In this document: one piece after another, positions 60,301 through 64,000 of the stretch | How the letters are laid out: each line of letters begins with the position of its first letter | Numbering within the stretch: the first letter of the stretch is position 1 | Translations under genes and position numbers: made by a program | Notes under the pieces: model-generated | What the model was told of the DNA's origin: nothing | What the model saw: only the letters and a program-made list of their open reading frames with translations | Database searches by the model: none | Assembly (NCBI GenBank): GCA_964017065.1 | Contig: OZ024787.1 | Coordinates: 126,501 to 190,500, forward strand | Direction of reading: 5' to 3' | Source of the DNA: Haliclona indistincta | Lineage: Eukaryota; Porifera; Demospongiae; Haplosclerida; Chalinidae | DNA length: 64,000 nt

Positions 60301-60732
60301 TGCAAACCTTTGTCAGTGCTGCTTGAGCCTGATGGCTGCTGCATAGATCTAAACGAGTGTGTCAGTTCATCTAAGCAGAGAGAGCAATAATGAACACCAA
60401 TAATTCTCCAGCTACTGCTAACCTTGAAGATCAGATGCGATTTGTAGTTGGCCAGTTTGTTTCAGAATCTGAACAAAAGTGTGGTAACTATCATAGGCTG
60501 TGTTCACTGCTTGCTGAAGGTATCCAAGGAACGTCTCCGCCTTCTTGTACGGATCAGTCTCATTGTAGCATTCCGTTACCTGACGATCAGTTATAAGGTT
60601 TGTGCTCAGAGCGGCCGGGAGGAGAGCAGCAGTGTCAATGCTGTTGACTAGGTAACTGAATGAGTGTTTCAGAGCCTCTGGCTCAGCAGAACTACCATCA
60701 CCTGCTCTTTTACAGACAATGTGAGGTGAGCC
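57355..60732 (-). CDS. CARD-like / unnamed module / RING / TRAF zinc finger / double MATH protein
   Basis: Read on the minus strand. Exon ~60732-60433: a CARD-like six-helix pattern (LKHSFSYLVNSIDTAALLPA, LITDRQVTECYNETDPYKKA, ETFLGYLQQAVNTAYDSYHT, FVQILKQTGQLQIASDLQ). A short linker exon (ELTHSFRSMQQPSG) follows. Exons 60272-59976 and ~59930-59515 hold a helical part (LVEEEVSLFNIFYLKQLCSI; LVDEYEQQRQNFMSN) and a beta part (VEEHCMAVTWLCSTSEVKQL, GVQQVFIGEDLLLEY). An exon from ~59064 continues in frame (AAAKVRQLERPSNDD) into the RING (CPVCLEAFSD; CGHHLCSKC; CPQC), TRAF-type zinc fingers (CSEYKEGCGWVG; CPYGCSKYARSSVMKEH) and two MATH/TRAF-C domains (FIIGDFSEKKRANEEW; FTISEFSERKEFNNMYF), stop at 57355. 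TRAFs link receptors to NF-kB/JNK, with RING as E3. No start Met is visible: a further 5' exon is likely upstream of the acceptor at ~60732. Confidence 0.85.
59095..59295. mobile_element. Single-arm copy of the 61.9-kb foldback family, in an intron
   Basis: TACCACTGGTCCACAATGTA, AACCAACAAGAAACTAGCAT, GGAATGGTA and ACCATGCATCCCTACATCAG match the arm of the 61.86-62.26 kb inverted repeat at moderate identity. It lies in the intron between the beta-module exon and the RING exon of the TRAF-like gene. Confidence 0.7.
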
Positions 60733-60739
60733 TAAGTGA

Positions 60740-61855
60740 GGGTCAGATGGTAAGAGACAGAGTATGGTGCATAGATGTAAATATCAAAGCTGCCATGGTG
60801 ATGTATATAATTATTCACAAATGATAGAGACCAGCTGCAGCTGTATATAGTGTACAAGAAAATTAACAAAAATCTCTAATGAATTCAAAAGGATTTATAT
60901 AGGGATGAAGAAATCTACCACTGGTCCAAATGTAAACTAACAAGGAAATAGCACGGAATGGTAACATGATTGACTCACTGGATAAACCATGCATGTATCC
61001 CTGTATGAAATTTAAAGCACTTCATCCATGCTTTAACTAATACATAGCGTATTAGGTAGGCACGGTAGTGTCTCCCTATGTAGGATGAACGGGAAAACAA
61101 GATGGCGGTTACATACAATGTATTAGCGTTCAAACGCTGATATTTCGCCTGGTGATGAATTTTATATGTCAAAAGACACCTAAATCTGCTCTCTGGCGTT
61201 GCCCCATCTTACAGTAGCAAGGAGATTGCTCGAAATTGTTACTAAAGTGACAAACCTGAAAATGGTGAAAATCGACTTTCGTCGTCTTCGTTTTCTTTCT
61301 TTCTTCCACTTGTCTAGCGCCTTTACGCGAGCAGTGCCGAAACCAAAACACCCACGAAAAGTCGAGAAATTCTCCTGGCATGCAGGTGCCTTTTGAACTT
61401 TGTTTTTAGCGTAACGACGATATAAATTCCGCGATTTCTCGATCGTGATCCATTGTCAGCTAAGTGTTAGACGCCATTATTGTGATTGCGCAATACGCAC
61501 GTGACCAAGCAGTGGCGCATGTACCAAGGACTAGCTTGAGTATCGCCACGCCGTATGGATCATGGAGAACATATATTTGTCTGGAGTCTTTGAAGAACGG
61601 TAAGCTCGTATAACATCACCATTCTGCGCTTGCCAGATGAGATAATTATAATCGCCGTACGCTACAGGTCTACAAACATGTGTGGGCGGGGCTCGTATGC
61701 ACTACATGCATGCATGTAGAAAAGCCATCAACAACAGGAAAACTAAACCAATGGTGGAAACAAGGACGGCTCAGTGCGTAGGCGAGCTAATATTTTCAGC
61801 TAAAATTTTAATACGTGCATGATATTGAACTGCACTTCACTGAAAAAGAAAAAAG
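60740..61855. other. Intergenic DNA with one partial foldback-family copy
   Basis: At 60860-61000 the arm sequence of the foldback family recurs (ACCACTGGTCCAAATGTAAA, CTAACAAGGAAATAGCACGG) and stops abruptly. Short ORFs on both strands at 61170-61400 have no family resemblance. The first exon of the TRAF-like gene may be hidden here. Confidence 0.5.
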
Positions 61856-61856
61856 G

Positions 61857-62262
61857 ACACTAACAAGAAAATTAAAAAGATTGCTATCGAAATCAAAAGG
61901 ATTAGGGATGTAGAAATCTACCACTGGTTCACAATGTAAACTAACAAGGAACAAGCATGGAATAGTAACACGATTGACTTGTTAACAGACCATAGATCCC
62001 TACATCAGTGGCTGCTGTGGTTGGCTATAGCTAGTTCAGCTAGTTGCTGTTGACTGACACCTGACGTGCATTCAGCTTGTGACACAATATTGATCTTATG
62101 TACAGCCACTGATGTAGGGATCTATGGTCTGTTAGCAAGTCAATCGTGTTACCATTCCATGCTTGTTCCTTGTTAGTTTACATTGTGAACCAGTGGTAGA
62201 TTTCACAACCCTACATCCTTTTGATTTCGATAGAAATCTTTTTATTTTCTTTAGGGTATGTG
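61857..62262. mobile_element. Foldback / MITE-like element with ~155-bp arms
   Basis: Left arm (~61857-62010): TTGCTATCGAAATCAAAAGG, CTACCACTGGTTCACAATGT, AACTAACAAGGAACAAGCAT, TAACACGATTGACTTGTTAA, ACAGACCATAGATCCCTACA, TCAGTGGCTG. Right arm (~62105-62262): the reverse complement with only a few differences. The spacer is about 95 bp. There is no coding capacity. Confidence 0.88.
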
Positions 62263-62475
62263 TTTATAAAACTCTTGTATAAACAAACTTAATTTTGAAA
62301 AACTTTATTGTCAATGAACACGTATGATATCTCAAGCCATATCTCTACTGTATCTCTATGATATTCTTATCCCTATCTCTTTCTAGCTAGAGACATTGTG
62401 TTTGTTCCAATGTCTGGACCCAGCCACACAGGTTTTTACTTCTACAAAATTAATTCTGTTGAAAGTAACTGACAA

Positions 62476-63925
62476 TCAAAAAACCAGTACATGTAATCCC
62501 TTACAGTGCAGTAAGTGATCATGAATTCTACAACTGAATAATGCACCTCTTATACTGTGATGAAATTGAGACTGATCTTTCATTGCTAGAAGCGCTTCAT
62601 CTGTTTGAAAACAGTGTAATATGTTAGCAATAAAATAGTCTTGAATGCATACCTAATTTTTCTTGTAAAATTTGTATCTCATTAGATTTCTCATTTGTTA
62701 TTTTCTTCAACTCTAGCTCTAGTTTCTCACACTTTTCTTCAAGTCTTAACCGCTCTTCCTTTTCTGCTTCAAACTTCTGAGTTGTTATGTCCAACTCTGG
62801 CTCTAGTTGCTCACACTTTTCTTCAAACCAAAAACGCTGCTTCCTTTCTGTTTCAAGCTCAAGTTTTAGAATATTTGCAACCGAACGCAGCTGTTCTTCA
62901 AGCCATTGATAATCAAGTACTAAAAAATGATTATAATCACTTGCAAACTTTATATGCAACTTACAAGTTTTTTCAAACTGAAGAACAGCTGCATCATCAA
63001 AAAGAGCTTTTGATATATTATCTGTGTGAATTGTATAATTGCAATAGTATACACTTATTGTGACATCACAAACCTTCATTAGGAACAATCCTCAGACCAA
63101 TCACAAGTTCCAGTACTCCTCTACTAGCCAGATACTCTGATGACAGCTGTTGAGCCTTCGCTCTCAAAGTAGAGACTAGTGAAACTGGAACTACCCAAGA
63201 GACACATATGCAGCCATAATGAATACAATCAATACAGAGTGCCTTGCTACTGGGGCCAAAGAAATGATGAACAAGCCTATTTAAATTCCTTAGTGTGTCA
63301 TTACTGGCAGTTTCATTCAGCTTTAGAGTGAGCCGTGGCTTTGCATCATTGAGACAAGTTAGTGCATCAGTGTGCAGAGTGGATTGAAATTCTTTGACAG
63401 AAGTGGTGGACAAGAAAGTATCGAGGTGTTCCTTATACTGCTGTATAGATCGTCTCACTCTGTCATTTTCAAAGTATTTACTACATGCAGTAAGTGTGTC
63501 GATATTGAAGATATGAATTTTCAACTTGGCTTTAAGCTGTTCAACAATTTCTTCAGTAGAGTGGCAATCTTTAAAAGACTGTTCATCACAGTAACCAGAC
63601 AAGAATAACTTGAGACGAGATAGTTTCTTTTTAGATAACCTGGATGTTTGCATTACTACTAGCATGTCACCATATTCTTGGTTAAGTATAAGAAGCTTTT
63701 TTGAGATCTCTTGTTTAACTGTAACTTTAATAGAACCTATAATGATAGAAGATAATTATGCACTGATATACACATGTGTAAGTATTATACCTTTACCAGT
63801 GCCAGAATGGGGAGGCACCTGCATTAGTTCCATTGGTGGTACATTCCCATCCTCTAGTTCCACTGGTGGTGCATCCCCAGGAGCAGATACAGGATTTGAA
63901 AAAGGAGGAGGCCAAGATAGCAGAT
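62476..63925 (-). CDS. Protein with the same unnamed helical+beta module and a coiled coil; 5' end uncertain or beyond window
   Basis: Exon ~63735-63075 encodes a helical part (SIKVTVKQEISKKLLILNQE, LSRLKLFLSGYCDEQSFKDC, LKAKLKIHIFNIDTLTACSK, YKEHLDTFLSTTSVKEFQST) and a beta part (CIDCIHYGCICVSWVVPVSL, VSTLRAKAQQLSSEYLASRG, VLELVIGLRIVPNEG), lining up with the module of the TRAF-like neighbour. Exon(s) ~62925-62650 give a coiled coil (LETERKQRFWFEEKCEQLEP; EKEERLRLEEKCEKLELELK). A last exon (EALLAMKDQSQFHHSIRGAL) ends at the stop 62476-62478. An upstream Pro-rich exon (~63925-63792, APGDAPPVELEDGNVPPMEL) splices in front. I do not recognise a named family. The start codon is not seen. Confidence 0.7.
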
Positions 63926-64000
63926 AACTAATTATTATTCATTATTTTATTCAATAAAATTCATTACAATTAAAATGATGAAGGGGCATGGCAATCAATA

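Noticed and set aside
61169..61396. Overlapping 65-70-codon ORFs on both strands
   Set aside because: No family resemblance and no splice link to the TRAF-like gene that I could establish.

Overview
The window is nuclear DNA of an early-branching animal, most probably a demosponge of the Amphimedon type. This is inferred from gene content and style: metazoan orthologues packed tens of bases apart, many very short introns, and proteins built from TRAF, CARD-like, Kelch-kinase and TRIM-NHL parts. Nothing looks bacterial, and I found no rRNA, tRNA or CRISPR. Gene models were assembled by eye from GT-AG splice sites and remembered family sequences, so exon boundaries not given explicitly are approximate.

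Layout. 1-856 (+): end of an ankyrin/SOCS-box (ASB-like) gene. 883-5571 (-): NUP85. 5601-6465 (+): RPL18, head to head with NUP85 across 29 bp. 6548-15536 (-): PIGA. 15713-24641 (+): chimaerin (SH2-C1-RhoGAP). 25202-38690 (-): GNPTAB, with a TRIM-NHL gene (32491-34636, -) and mobile-element relics nested in one intron. 38837-40099 (-): an intronless IVD, head to head with LARS2 (40172-45171, +). 45218-51179 (-): a Kelch/coiled-coil/protein kinase gene, then a decayed Kelch copy (51711-52139). 53941-54200 (-): a possible 43-residue Gly/Cys-rich peptide gene. 57355-60732 (-): a CARD-like/RING/TRAF-zinc-finger/double-MATH gene. 62476 to the right edge (-): a related gene sharing an unnamed two-part module.

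Two things stand out. First, many introns consist almost wholly of a tandem array, each with its own repeat unit, beginning within a few bases of the 5' splice site. The largest are a 29-bp array of about 5.4 kb in PIGA and a 47-bp array of about 3.4 kb in chimaerin. In at least two introns the repeat unit itself carries a TAG/GTTAG donor-like junction. Second, the right-hand 7 kb holds an apparent innate-immune-type fusion (CARD-like domain, unnamed helical plus beta module, RING, TRAF zinc fingers, two MATH domains) next to a second gene with the same unnamed module and a coiled coil.

Most genes are housekeeping and do not form a pathway together: nuclear pore, ribosome, GPI-anchor synthesis, Rac regulation, lysosomal enzyme tagging, leucine catabolism and mitochondrial leucyl-tRNA charging. 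The 45-64 kb part is more accessory, with a TKL-like kinase, a TRAF fusion and a coiled-coil relative. Inverted-repeat elements lie in introns and in the right-hand intergenic DNA.
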